Source of the DNA: CAIZQW01 sp037133395 | GTDB taxonomy: Bacteria > Verrucomicrobiota > Kiritimatiellia > RFP12 > UBA1067 | Reading direction: 5' to 3' | Assembly: GCA_037133395.1 (NCBI GenBank) | Contig: JBAXOG010000006.1 | Span: 1-64,000, forward strand | DNA length: 64,000 nt | Shown: positions 41,995-51,390 of the stretch, in pieces | Position numbering within the stretch: the stretch's first letter is position 1 | Layout of the letters: the number at the start of each line of letters is the position of its first letter | Made by a program: the position numbers and the translations under genes | The notes under the pieces: model-generated | What the model was told of the DNA's origin: nothing | Seen by the model: the letters and a program-made list of their open reading frames with translations, nothing else | The model's database searches: none

Positions 41995-43188
41995 ATGCAG
42001 CGAAAATATTGGGGTGTGGTTTTACTTGGGGCGGTTGTGAGCGTGGGTTATGCGGGGGATCAGGCGATGACGATTTCCGTCGATTCGCCTGCGTTTGTTT
42101 TTTCGCCGGGCAACTGGGTAGGCGATGCTGGACGCGGTGGTAAGGTGTTCCGGCAGACGTGGAACCCGGGTGCTTATTTTCGGGTGACGTGGGAGTCGGA
42201 TTCGACGAACACGGTGCCGACACTTCTGCTGGATGCCTCGACGTATGACGGCTCTTTTGGTCCGCCTAAGCTCGCGTGTAATCTGGATGGAATTTGGAGT
42301 GGCGATCTTTCCTGTGCGAAAGAGGTCGCTGTACCCGGTATGAACCCGCGCATCAAGAAGCATGTGCTGATCGGTTATCTGAAAACCTCAGCGCAGGTGA
42401 AGCGCTGGGGCTCAGCAGACGCGAGTGGGTTAAATGTTGTTCGTGTCACGGGGCTTCGGGTGGGAAGCGACAGCAAACTGGGTGTCGACGCTGCCCAGCC
42501 GAAATGGGCGCTGATCGTGGGCGACAGTATCACCGAGGGTTGCGGTGCGAATGAACTTGAAGGCTATTCCCATTTGGTGGGGCAGGCCTTCCGGTCACTG
42601 GGCTACGAGTATGCGCTGAGCGCCTGCGGCTGGAGCGGCTGGTTGCACCGGGGTGATAATCCGCCGGGTGATGTGCCCGGTTATTATGTGATTTCGAATT
42701 CGGTCAACGGGGCAGGGGGTCAGTATTTCGATGCCTTGAGCCGTTGGAACAAGATCGACTCGCTTCATTCGTTGTTGGATGCCAATGGCCGCATCAGTGC
42801 GTTTGGCGCGGTTGGACAAGAGCCGTCGGTGATCCTGATCAACTACGCCACGAATGATGCGATCCACCCGACAAACACGAGCGATTTGCAGGCCAGCATG
42901 GCCCAGGGGCTTGAGGCGTTGCGGAAGGCCGCTCCTGACGCGCACCTCTTCTTCATCATTCCCTTCGGCCAATACCGGGTGAAAGAGATCCGTCAGACGG
43001 TCGATAGCTATCAAGGGGCTCATCCGGGCGACCGCCGGATCTCAATCATTGATCTGGGGCCTGATGCGGCTCGGGCGCTCACACCCAAGAGCGGCTATTG
43101 GGGCGGGTTGCATCCGAATCCCCGCGCCCATGCGACGTTTGCCGCCCAGATCATCGTGCAGATCATGACTCAGCTCTCCGTTCGTTAA
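41995..43188 (+). CDS. Secreted SGNH/GDSL hydrolase with N-terminal beta-sandwich
   Basis: 397 residues with a signal peptide ending near GYAGDQ. Residues 25-165 look like a beta-sandwich. The hydrolase has nucleophile S178 in VGDSITEGCG, a block III-like NYATND and His373 in GGLHPNPRAH. The Asp usually found three residues before this His (DGLHPN) is Gly here, so the triad is reduced to Ser-His or uses another residue. A carbohydrate acetylesterase is the likely role given the neighbours. The start follows GAAGGAGAAAGACG, 33 bases after the DoxX fusion gene. Confidence 0.82.
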   Translation: MQRKYWGVVLLGAVVSVGYAGDQAMTISVDSPAFVFSPGNWVGDAGRGGKVFRQTWNPGAYFRVTWESDSTNTVPTLLLDASTYDGSFGPPKLACNLDGIWSGDLSCAKEVAVPGMNPRIKKHVLIGYLKTSAQVKRWGSADASGLNVVRVTGLRVGSDSKLGVDAAQPKWALIVGDSITEGCGANELEGYSHLVGQAFRSLGYEYALSACGWSGWLHRGDNPPGDVPGYYVISNSVNGAGGQYFDALSRWNKIDSLHSLLDANGRISAFGAVGQEPSVILINYATNDAIHPTNTSDLQASMAQGLEALRKAAPDAHLFFIIPFGQYRVKEIRQTVDSYQGAHPGDRRISIIDLGPDAARALTPKSGYWGGLHPNPRAHATFAAQIIVQIMTQLSVR

Positions 43189-43209
43189 CCCGAAAAAAAG
43201 GAGAATTTT

Positions 43210-44226
43210 ATGGCAAACATTTCACGCCGTCAATACCTCGAAGGATCACTTGTTGCCGCTGCCGCTGTGGGCGTCGGGAGCCATCTCCGGGCCGCCGAGG
43301 CTCCGGCTGTCACTGCTACCCAGCAGGTTCATTCTCCCGGGCGCCCCCGCATTCCAAAGGTGTCGGGACGATTCATCAACATCTACAAGCCGCAGGCGGA
43401 TGTGTACACCTTGCCCACCGTTACGACTAAGCCGATCGACGGCAGCATCACCTACAAGCAGGGTGTGACCTATCCGGACTGGCGGACAAATGATCACACG
43501 TTCCTCAAAGACAACAATAACCGGTGGCACTGTTTCGGCATCACGAGGCCCTGGGTCTCTGGCGATAACGGCCACTCGGGTGAGGGATTGTGTTTTCACG
43601 CTATCGCGCCGGAAGGTACGTTCGCGCAGGCGGCCACGTTCCAGTCGTGGCGTGATCTGCCCAAAATAACGGTGGGCGATTGCGGCTGGGCTCCTGCGTC
43701 CGTGAAGATTGGCCAAGAATATTCGTTGGTTGGTTCCCGTCTCGGGCGTGTGACCTCCACGGATTTGCTCACGTGGACGGATAGGGGAAGGCTGAATGCG
43801 AAAGGGGGAAACCGCGACCCTTACATCCTGCATTGGGACAACACCTATTACCTCCTGCGCTGTGATGGCAACGGAATCAGTTTGATCACTTCAGCGGACT
43901 TCATCACTTGGTCAGCCCCGATTACGATTTACAAGCCGAACAAAGAGAGTTACCAAACCGAATCGCCCGTCCTCATCCCTTATGGCGGGCTGTTCTATTT
44001 GTTCTGGACCCTGTGGGACATGGCGGATCCGACGACGGGCGGCTACTGTCCGCGGTCCTTTGTTCATTGCTCGGAGTCGCCACTGGACTTTCATAATAAG
44101 CCAGTTCTGGCCGAATACACGGTCCATGCGCCAGAGATCATCCAAGACGAAAGCGGGCAGTGGTACATGTCCAGTGTCGACCACCCACACCGCGGGATCA
44201 GTGTCGCTCCACTGTCCTGGGAATAG
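43210..44226 (+). CDS. Tat-exported GH43/GH32-like five-bladed propeller protein
   Basis: 338 residues. The N-terminus NISRRQYLEGSLVAAAAVGV is a twin-arginine signal. Propeller-like motifs follow: WRTNDHTFLKDNNNRWHCFG, GWAPASVKIGQEYSLV, NRDPYILHWDNTYYLLRCDG, TESPVLIPYGGLFYLFWTLW and HAPEIIQDESGQWYMSSVDH. The repeated RDP/SPVL/APE-type acidic positions are those of glycosidases of the GH43/GH32/GH130 folds, probably acting on plant or algal polysaccharide. Start preceded by AAAAGGAGAATTTT; 21 bases after the SGNH gene. Confidence 0.75.
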   Translation: MANISRRQYLEGSLVAAAAVGVGSHLRAAEAPAVTATQQVHSPGRPRIPKVSGRFINIYKPQADVYTLPTVTTKPIDGSITYKQGVTYPDWRTNDHTFLKDNNNRWHCFGITRPWVSGDNGHSGEGLCFHAIAPEGTFAQAATFQSWRDLPKITVGDCGWAPASVKIGQEYSLVGSRLGRVTSTDLLTWTDRGRLNAKGGNRDPYILHWDNTYYLLRCDGNGISLITSADFITWSAPITIYKPNKESYQTESPVLIPYGGLFYLFWTLWDMADPTTGGYCPRSFVHCSESPLDFHNKPVLAEYTVHAPEIIQDESGQWYMSSVDHPHRGISVAPLSWE

Positions 44227-44237
44227 AATAAAAAAAA

Positions 44238-47200
44238 ATGAATAAAGCACTGCTCAGCATTGTCCTGACGCTTTCGGGCGCCGTATACGCCAAGGACGCC
44301 AACCCCGCCGTGGAGCTCGGGAAGAATTCCATCGATCCGGCGACGAGCCAAGGCAAAGGCGAACTGGAGGTCGGCTTTCTGAATCCCCCTGACTCGGCCA
44401 AGCCGCAGACGTGGTGGCACTGGGCTGACGGCAACATTGGCAAGGAGGGGATCACCGCCGAACTGGAGGCCATGAAGCGTATCGGACTGGGGGGAGCGCA
44501 CTTATTTACGGTGGGGGGCTACCCGCCGATTCCGAATCCAAAAGTACCCTGTCTCAGTCCAGAGTGGCACGGTATGGTACGCCACGCGTTGGCGGAGTGC
44601 GACCGCCTCGGGCTGGCCTTGACCGCGCAGGACTGTGCGGGCTGGACCACAGCGGGTGGACCGTGGATCACGCCGGACAAGGCGATGTTTCATGTGGTCT
44701 GCGAAAAGCAGTCGGTCACAAACGGCAGTACGGTGAAATTGGCGGCGCCGCCGTCGTGGCCCGAAAAAGGGGCTTCCTATTACCGAGACATTGCAGTGTT
44801 GGCTTTTCCCACACCTGCGGCCTTTCTCGAACCAGCGACATTGCCTTTGCCCACGGTGACATCGGGTTTTGATGGCATACCCGATGTGAGCATGCTTAAC
44901 CGGAGCGAGGCCCAGACCAAGGATAAAAAGTCGGAGAGTATCGTGTGCGCAATGGCATCCAAGCAGCCGGGATGGGTACAGTTTGAATTTCCCGAAGCGG
45001 TGACCTGCCGGTCAGTTCTGATCATGGGCGGCGGGCGGGAATGTATCGAGCCGGATGAGCAGCGTCCGTCCGTGTGGGCGGGAGACGACGGGAAGCATTT
45101 TCAGAAAGTAATTCAGCTTTCCACCTTTGTCTGCGTGTATAACTGCGCGGAGGACGGCGTGACGCACGCGATTCCTGCCACGCGGGCACGGTTCTTCCGT
45201 CTCGTCTGGGACAGCCCAGCCAAGCCCCTCCTGAAGCGCGTGACGTGGTCTGCCGGGCCGGTGATCACAGCGCATAAGGCGCAAGTGGGCGACGAAGGTC
45301 GAACCATGGTTTCCGAACCGAATTTTCCGGATGAGGCGAACAGCGCGGTGGATCCAGCGGGTATCATCGATCTCACCGAGAAACGTGATGCTCAAGGCAA
45401 CCTGACATGGACGGCACCCGCGGGTTCATGGACGGTGCTACGCGTCGGCTACCGGGGAACCGGCAAAGGCAACGCGCCCGCTCCGCGTGAAGCGTCTGGG
45501 TTGGAGTGCGACAAGTTCAGCCGCGCGGCGACGTCATTCCATTTCGACAACTACATCGGGCGGATACTCGCAGAAGCCAAGGCCGCTAAAAGCAAGGCGA
45601 TGAAAGGGGTATTGGTGGACAGTTGGGAGGCGGGTACGCAGAATTGGTCGCCGGTTTTCCGGGATGAGTTCCGCAAGCGGCGCGGCTACGACATGCTTCC
45701 TTATCTGCCTGCTTATGCGGGATTCATCGTAGGCGACCGCGAACGCACGCGGCGTTATCTGCGCGACGCACGGCAGACGGGCAGCGACTTGGTCTCCGAG
45801 AACTTTTTTGGGACGTTGCGGAAACGTGCGCATGAAAAGGGTCTGCAACTCTATGCCGAGTCCTGCGGCGGCAACGGCGCGGGTGTGATGGTGGCCGATG
45901 GTGTGCAGCATTACCTGTACACAGACATTCCGATGACAGAAGATGGCGGGCGACCGATGCGGGAGGCGGTTTCGGCCGCACGCCTCACAGGCAAGCCAGT
46001 GGTGGCGATGGAAACATTTACTCAAGGGGGCGGCGCCGATTGGTCCAGCCATCCGGGTAACCTCAAGTCAGGCAGCGACGGATATTTTTGTAGCGGCATC
46101 AGCCGCCTCGTCTTCCATACATACGCGCACAATCCCAATGTTGAAAGGCTCGCACCAGGTCCAGCCTTCTGGAAATACGGCTTGCCGTTTAGTCGCGGGC
46201 AGACGTGGTGGGAACAGGGAAGGGCGTGGATGATCTACCTCTCGCGGTGTCAGTTCCTGCTACAGCGCGGTCAAGGCGCGGCTGATACGCTCTGTTTTTA
46301 CGGCGAAGAGCCTGCGGGTCCGATTCCGAACGTGTTTGTCAAAAACGTGTCAGTTCGCGACACGTGGGGAAAACTGCCGAAGGGGTATGATTTCGATCTG
46401 TTGCCGGCGGAGTTTCTGATCAAGGAGCTGTCCGTTCGAGACGGCATGTTGGCGGGATCGGACGGCGCCGCTTATCGACTGTTGGTCTTACGCGACTCCG
46501 ACCGGATGACGCCCGAGGCCGCCGCAAAGATTCGAAAACTGGTGAAAGCGGGAGCTACGATTCTGGGTCCGAAACCGCAACGGAGCCCCAGCCTGCAAGA
46601 TTACCCACGGTGTGACGCAGCGGTACGAGCGGTAGGGGATGAGGTGTGGGGTGACTGCGACGGCAAGACCGTCACGCAACACACCTTTGGCAAGGGGCGC
46701 GTGTTCTGGGGTGTGACGGTGGCGGAGGCGCTGAAGGTCATGGCCTTACAACCGGACTTCGCCTATACCTGCGGTGACGCAAACGCGAACATCCGTTTTA
46801 TTCACCGCCGTGATAATGATGCGGAGATCTACTTCGTTGCCTGTCAGGGACCTGGCTCCGTGGACATCGAGGCGAGCTTCCGCGTCAGTGGCAAAAGGCC
46901 CGAGCTTTGGGATCCTGTCACCGGGCGTATGCACGAGGCCTCCTCGTTCCGTCAGGAAGGTGGGCGGACGTTCCTGCCGTTGCACTTCGAGCGGGCCGGC
47001 TCGGTATTCGTGATCTTCCGCAAATCCATAGATGCCGATGCGACTGGACGTGCGAAGAGCAACGAACCAACGCTCACAGAAGCACTGACGTTGAAAGCAC
47101 CGTGGAGCGTGTCGTTCAAGGGCTGGGGCGCGCCAGAGTCCATTGCTTTTGCAACGCTTGAGGATTGGGCGAAGCGGCCGGAAAAGGCCATCCAGTATTA

Positions 47201-47549
47201 TTCCGGTACGGCGGTGTACCGCACCGCATTCGACTGGGCCTCATCGGTTCCGGAAAAGGTACTGCTCGATCTTGGGAATGTCGAGGTCATTGCGACAGTC
47301 TTTCTAAACGGGACGGACTGTGGCATTGCTTGGACACACCCCTACCGGGTGGAGATCGCCAAAGCACTGAAGCAGGGCCGCAACGAATTGGAAGTTCACG
47401 TAGCCAATACGTGGGCCAACCGCTTGATCGGGGATGAGCGGTTACCTGCGGCGGAACGGAAGACCTGGACGACGTACCATGCTTTCACCAAAGATTCCCA
47501 GCCCATTCGTTCCGGACTACTGGGGCCGGTTGTGATTCAAACTGAATAA
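44238..47549 (+). CDS. GH106-type alpha-L-rhamnosidase-like glycoside hydrolase
   Basis: 1103 residues with a signal peptide (MNKALLSIVLTLSGAVYAKD). The family signature is at the start of the mature protein: QTWWHWADGNIGKEGITAEL then MKRIGLGGAHLFTVGG, followed by AQDCAGWTTAGGPWITPDKA. Central TIM-barrel and inserted beta domains follow, then a C-terminal galactose-binding-like sandwich (LDLGNVEVIATVFLNGTDCG; NELEVHVANTWANRLIGDER). GH106 enzymes release L-rhamnose from rhamnogalacturonan and related glycans. No clear Shine-Dalgarno before the ATG; 11 bases after the previous stop, so it may be translationally coupled. Confidence 0.88.
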   Translation: MNKALLSIVLTLSGAVYAKDANPAVELGKNSIDPATSQGKGELEVGFLNPPDSAKPQTWWHWADGNIGKEGITAELEAMKRIGLGGAHLFTVGGYPPIPNPKVPCLSPEWHGMVRHALAECDRLGLALTAQDCAGWTTAGGPWITPDKAMFHVVCEKQSVTNGSTVKLAAPPSWPEKGASYYRDIAVLAFPTPAAFLEPATLPLPTVTSGFDGIPDVSMLNRSEAQTKDKKSESIVCAMASKQPGWVQFEFPEAVTCRSVLIMGGGRECIEPDEQRPSVWAGDDGKHFQKVIQLSTFVCVYNCAEDGVTHAIPATRARFFRLVWDSPAKPLLKRVTWSAGPVITAHKAQVGDEGRTMVSEPNFPDEANSAVDPAGIIDLTEKRDAQGNLTWTAPAGSWTVLRVGYRGTGKGNAPAPREASGLECDKFSRAATSFHFDNYIGRILAEAKAAKSKAMKGVLVDSWEAGTQNWSPVFRDEFRKRRGYDMLPYLPAYAGFIVGDRERTRRYLRDARQTGSDLVSENFFGTLRKRAHEKGLQLYAESCGGNGAGVMVADGVQHYLYTDIPMTEDGGRPMREAVSAARLTGKPVVAMETFTQGGGADWSSHPGNLKSGSDGYFCSGISRLVFHTYAHNPNVERLAPGPAFWKYGLPFSRGQTWWEQGRAWMIYLSRCQFLLQRGQGAADTLCFYGEEPAGPIPNVFVKNVSVRDTWGKLPKGYDFDLLPAEFLIKELSVRDGMLAGSDGAAYRLLVLRDSDRMTPEAAAKIRKLVKAGATILGPKPQRSPSLQDYPRCDAAVRAVGDEVWGDCDGKTVTQHTFGKGRVFWGVTVAEALKVMALQPDFAYTCGDANANIRFIHRRDNDAEIYFVACQGPGSVDIEASFRVSGKRPELWDPVTGRMHEASSFRQEGGRTFLPLHFERAGSVFVIFRKSIDADATGRAKSNEPTLTEALTLKAPWSVSFKGWGAPESIAFATLEDWAKRPEKAIQYYSGTAVYRTAFDWASSVPEKVLLDLGNVEVIATVFLNGTDCGIAWTHPYRVEIAKALKQGRNELEVHVANTWANRLIGDERLPAAERKTWTTYHAFTKDSQPIRSGLLGPVVIQTE

Positions 47550-47575
47550 CGTAGACGAAAACGGGTAGGAAAAAA

Positions 47576-49210
47576 ATGAATCAAGTTTTATGCAGGGGGC
47601 AACAACGGTATTTAGAATTCGGGTTCAAGGGCCTGGCTGCCCTTTTGTGCGGCGCAGTTCTCAATGTTGCGGTAGCCGCTGTGCGGCCTGCCGGCGAATT
47701 TGGGGCGCTTCCGGACGATGATAAAGATGATGCGGTGGCGATCAACCGCGTACTTGCGCAAGCGCAGCCGGGCGACACGGTCACTCTTGCCGAAGGAACG
47801 TTTCTATTATCGGCACAGCTACAACTGCGAGAGGGCGTCACACTGAAAGGTGCCGGGCAGGAGAAGACGCGCCTTGTCTTCTGCGGAGAGCATAAACATT
47901 GTTTCATCCACATGAGTAAAATCTCCAAAGTGGAGGTTTGTCATTTGACCCTTGACGCTCGGCGTAACCCCAAGGCCATTCAAGGCATTGTGGCTGCTGA
48001 GTGTACGTCGTTGTCCCTCCACCATTTGACCATCCAGAATTTTGCGGACACAGAGGACTTTGGCCCGCACGGCATTCTGTTGTCCCGGACATCGGACTCG
48101 GTTATCAGCGATAATACGATCAGCAATATCGCACCAGAGGATCCTTGGGGGGCGGGCATTCGGGTGGGCGACGGTTCGCTACGGAACGTGATCGAGCGGA
48201 ACCACATCGATAAAACGGGGCGTGGCGGTATCTTCACGAACAACGGTGCTGCGGAGGCTGTGATTCGGGAAAACGTGATCACCGGTTCGGGCGGCATCGG
48301 GTTTGCGATCGAAGTCCACAGTGGAAGTGATCGAACGTTGGTGGAGGACAATGTGGTCGACCACGGGCTGAGCATTGTCAGCGGAAATTGCGCGGTGCGA
48401 CGGAACATCGTGACGGTTGCTGACGGGACGTGGAAAGCGTATGGCATCGAGGGAGGGGGCGGGCCGGACGGGGTTGTGACCGGCAACATCATCCACTACG
48501 GGCAGATCGAGGGTATTTCTCTTTCGGGCACCGCACCCTACATATTCTGGGCTCACAATCAATTTGTATGCTGCACGATGTGGGGCATGCAGATCCAAGG
48601 ACCATCCGAGAGCAACAAGATCAGCAACCTGTATTTTTATGACAACACGTTCAGCCGGACCTTTAAGGGTCATCCGAGTGCTGTTTACAAAGGGGCGGAC
48701 GGACACGCGATCCGGCTCAACAACCATGTCTCTCATCTGGTCTTCGACAGTAATCGGATAATCGACAACGCTGGCCAGGGGTTTCAGATATGCGGGCGAG
48801 ATGTCAACTACCTGACCTTCGTCAATAATGTCATTGCGAACAACCGGGCAGCTTCGATCCTGGGTTATCCGGGGGATACCGTGGTTTGGGAAAACAACCG
48901 GGTGGCGGGCAACGGAACGAACGTGGTATTAAAAACCCAAGGCAAAGTCGGGAGTCTGCCGGTTGCGTCTTTTTCGGTGCCATCCCGTGTTCGCGCGGGC
49001 GAGCCGGTGGTTTTTAAAAACACCTCGACGGACGCGGAGGCGATCGCTCACGTGCTCTGGGATTTCGACGACGGCATTCCGTCCGTTGAACGAGATCCCA
49101 CGTATACCTATCACAAGCCTGGAGCCTATCGCGTGAACCTGTTGGTTTGGAACAAACAGGATCATGCGGCCATGGCAGCCGAGCGGACGATCTGGGTTGA
49201 AGGCAACTAG
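47576..49210 (+). CDS. Secreted right-handed parallel beta-helix protein with C-terminal PKD domain
   Basis: 544 residues with a signal peptide (GLAALLCGAVLNVAVAA). A pectate-lyase-like entry motif PAGEFGALPDDDKDDAVAIN is followed by PbH1-type repeats with N- and V-rich turns (DSVISDNTISNI, NVIERNHIDKTGRGGIFTNN, AVRRNIVTVADG). Residues about 455-544 form a PKD domain (PVVFKNTSTDAEAIAHVLWD; YTYHKPGAYRVNLLVWN). Likely a polysaccharide lyase, epimerase or binding protein acting with the GH106 enzyme. Start after GGGTAGGAAAAAA; last gene of the carbohydrate run. Confidence 0.85.
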   Translation: MNQVLCRGQQRYLEFGFKGLAALLCGAVLNVAVAAVRPAGEFGALPDDDKDDAVAINRVLAQAQPGDTVTLAEGTFLLSAQLQLREGVTLKGAGQEKTRLVFCGEHKHCFIHMSKISKVEVCHLTLDARRNPKAIQGIVAAECTSLSLHHLTIQNFADTEDFGPHGILLSRTSDSVISDNTISNIAPEDPWGAGIRVGDGSLRNVIERNHIDKTGRGGIFTNNGAAEAVIRENVITGSGGIGFAIEVHSGSDRTLVEDNVVDHGLSIVSGNCAVRRNIVTVADGTWKAYGIEGGGGPDGVVTGNIIHYGQIEGISLSGTAPYIFWAHNQFVCCTMWGMQIQGPSESNKISNLYFYDNTFSRTFKGHPSAVYKGADGHAIRLNNHVSHLVFDSNRIIDNAGQGFQICGRDVNYLTFVNNVIANNRAASILGYPGDTVVWENNRVAGNGTNVVLKTQGKVGSLPVASFSVPSRVRAGEPVVFKNTSTDAEAIAHVLWDFDDGIPSVERDPTYTYHKPGAYRVNLLVWNKQDHAAMAAERTIWVEGN

Positions 49211-49279
49211 ACCCTTAAATACCCCGTCCCTTTGTTCGATTTTTTTGAAGTTATAGGCAATTAATAGAGGAGTGGACGT

Positions 49280-51361
49280 ATGAATGTGACAAGAACCCCC
49301 GGTGTTCTAATTATGGTTTTGGCTTGGGTGGTTGGAACAACAACCCTTTATGCCGATCAGGGTATGTGGCTGTATACCGATGCCCCCCGAGCGCAACTCA
49401 AGGCCAAATACGGGTTCGAGCCTGATGACGCCTGGCTTGAGCATGTGCGGAAAGCCTCGGTGCGTTTCAACAGTGGGGGTTCCGGCTCGTTTGTCTCAGA
49501 AGACGGTCTGGTTCTTTCCAACCATCATGTGGGTTCGGATAACCTGCATAAGTTCGGCGATGCGACACATAATTATTTGCGTGATGGTTTCTTCGCCAAG
49601 ACACGCAAAGAGGAAAAGAAATGTCTGGATCTTGAACTCAATGTGTTGATGGAGATTGAGGACGTTACAGCTCGTGTCAAAGCGGCTGTGCAGCCTGGGC
49701 AAACGCCTGAGCAGGCCTTTGCCGCCCGCCGTTCGGCGAAGGCCGCCATTGAAAAAGAGTCGCTCGAAAAGACTGGCCTGCGGAGCGACGTGGTCACGCT
49801 CTACCAGGGCGGTCGCTACCACCTCTACCGGTTCAAGAAATATACGGATGTGCGTCTGGTATTTGCCCCCGAACAGCAAGCCGCCTTTTTCGGTGGAGAC
49901 CCTGACAATTTCGAGTATCCGAGGTTTGATCTGGACATTTGTTTCTTCCGTGTCTATGAAAATGATCGTCCGGTCAAGGTACAGCATTATTTGAAGTTCA
50001 GCGCAACAGGGGCCGCTGAAAACGAGCTGGTGTTTGTTTCGGGTCACCCAGGGAATACGTCTCGGTCGTTGACGATGGAGGAGCTTTCTTATCTACGGGA
50101 TCAGCGATATCCGTATTTTCTGAATCTAGCACATCAGCTTGAGGTGATGTTGATTTCATACAGCGGGCGGAGTGCGGAAAATGCCCGACGGGCAAAGGAA
50201 ATGTTATTCGGTATACAAAATAGCCGCAAGGCCGTTGAAGGCAAACTGGCCGGCATGTTGGATCCCCAATTGATGGCGCTCAAGCAGGCGGACGAGACAA
50301 ACCTTCGTCAGACTGTAATAGCAAAGCCAGAATTGAAAGGAACGCTGTCAGCATGGGATGCGGTGGCTGGTGCGCAAAAAGTAATCGCTGATCATGCTCT
50401 CCTTTACAACCTGTTGGAAAGGGGTCACGGCTTCAACAGCACGTTGTTTGTAATTGCGCGAACCCTGTTGCGGTCCGCAGAAGAAAAGTCTAAACCCAAC
50501 GGTGACCGCCTGCGTGAATTTCGAGATTCTAACCGAGAGTCGTTGGAGCTGGAGCTGTTTTCGGATGAGCCGTTGTATGACGATTTTGAGCAGCTCAAGT
50601 TGGGGCAGTCGTTGACATGGCTGGCAGGTAATCTCGGCTTTGCCCATCCGCTCGTGCAACAGGTACTAGCCGGGAAGTCTCCGCGCGATCGTGCTGCGGA
50701 ACTGGTGCTCAAATCGGATTTAAAAAATAGTGCACTGCGGCGCACATTATATGCGGGCACGCCGCACGACGTGGTAATGGCACATGACCCCATGATCGAG
50801 CTGGCGCGGCTTCTGGATCCCGAGTCGCGGGCGGTACGAAAGATCATGGAAACTCAGGATGAGGTGAAGCAGCAAGCTTATGCTAAAATCGCCTGCGCGC
50901 GATTTGCGCTTGAAGGTACGAGCCTGTATCCTGACGCGACCTTTACCCTGCGGCTGGCGTATGGTGTGGTCAAGGGTTACGAGCAAGAGGGACAGAAGAT
51001 CCCATTCCAAACGACCTTCGCCGGACTTTATGAACGGTCCAAGGCGCATCAGAACCAGCCGCCGTTTGATTTGCCGGAACGCTGGCTGAAGCGGAAGTCC
51101 AAACTCGATATGGACACGCCGTTCAATTTTGTCGCGACTGCGGATATTATTGGCGGCAACTCGGGTAGCCCAGTGGTCAACAAAAAGGGCGAGTTCGTGG
51201 GCATCATTTTTGATGGCAATATCCAGTCCCTGGTTCTGGATTTCATCTATACGGAGACGCAGGCGCGTGCGGTGTCGGTGCATTCACGCGCCATTCTTGA
51301 GTCGCTGAAGAAGGTGTATGGTGCTACTGCTCTGGCCGATGAACTGCAGGGCAGCCCATAA
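49280..51361 (+). CDS. S46-family dipeptidyl-peptidase (DPP7/DPP11-like)
   Basis: 693 residues with a signal peptide (VLIMVLAWVVGTTTLYAD). The mature N-terminus QGMWLYTDAP and the trypsin-like motifs are diagnostic: His in GLVLSNHHVGSDNL (H82-H83), Ser628 in IGGNSGSPVVNKKGEFVGII, plus FVSGHPGNTSR typical of S46. It removes N-terminal dipeptides from peptides in the periplasm, as in amino-acid-using Bacteroidetes. The ATG follows AGAGGAGTGGACGT. A 69-base spacer with TTGAAGTTATAGG separates it from the beta-helix gene, so it may have its own promoter. Confidence 0.92.
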   Translation: MNVTRTPGVLIMVLAWVVGTTTLYADQGMWLYTDAPRAQLKAKYGFEPDDAWLEHVRKASVRFNSGGSGSFVSEDGLVLSNHHVGSDNLHKFGDATHNYLRDGFFAKTRKEEKKCLDLELNVLMEIEDVTARVKAAVQPGQTPEQAFAARRSAKAAIEKESLEKTGLRSDVVTLYQGGRYHLYRFKKYTDVRLVFAPEQQAAFFGGDPDNFEYPRFDLDICFFRVYENDRPVKVQHYLKFSATGAAENELVFVSGHPGNTSRSLTMEELSYLRDQRYPYFLNLAHQLEVMLISYSGRSAENARRAKEMLFGIQNSRKAVEGKLAGMLDPQLMALKQADETNLRQTVIAKPELKGTLSAWDAVAGAQKVIADHALLYNLLERGHGFNSTLFVIARTLLRSAEEKSKPNGDRLREFRDSNRESLELELFSDEPLYDDFEQLKLGQSLTWLAGNLGFAHPLVQQVLAGKSPRDRAAELVLKSDLKNSALRRTLYAGTPHDVVMAHDPMIELARLLDPESRAVRKIMETQDEVKQQAYAKIACARFALEGTSLYPDATFTLRLAYGVVKGYEQEGQKIPFQTTFAGLYERSKAHQNQPPFDLPERWLKRKSKLDMDTPFNFVATADIIGGNSGSPVVNKKGEFVGIIFDGNIQSLVLDFIYTETQARAVSVHSRAILESLKKVYGATALADELQGSP

Positions 51362-51390
51362 ATAACCTGTCCCTGTGTCCGCTCATCTCG

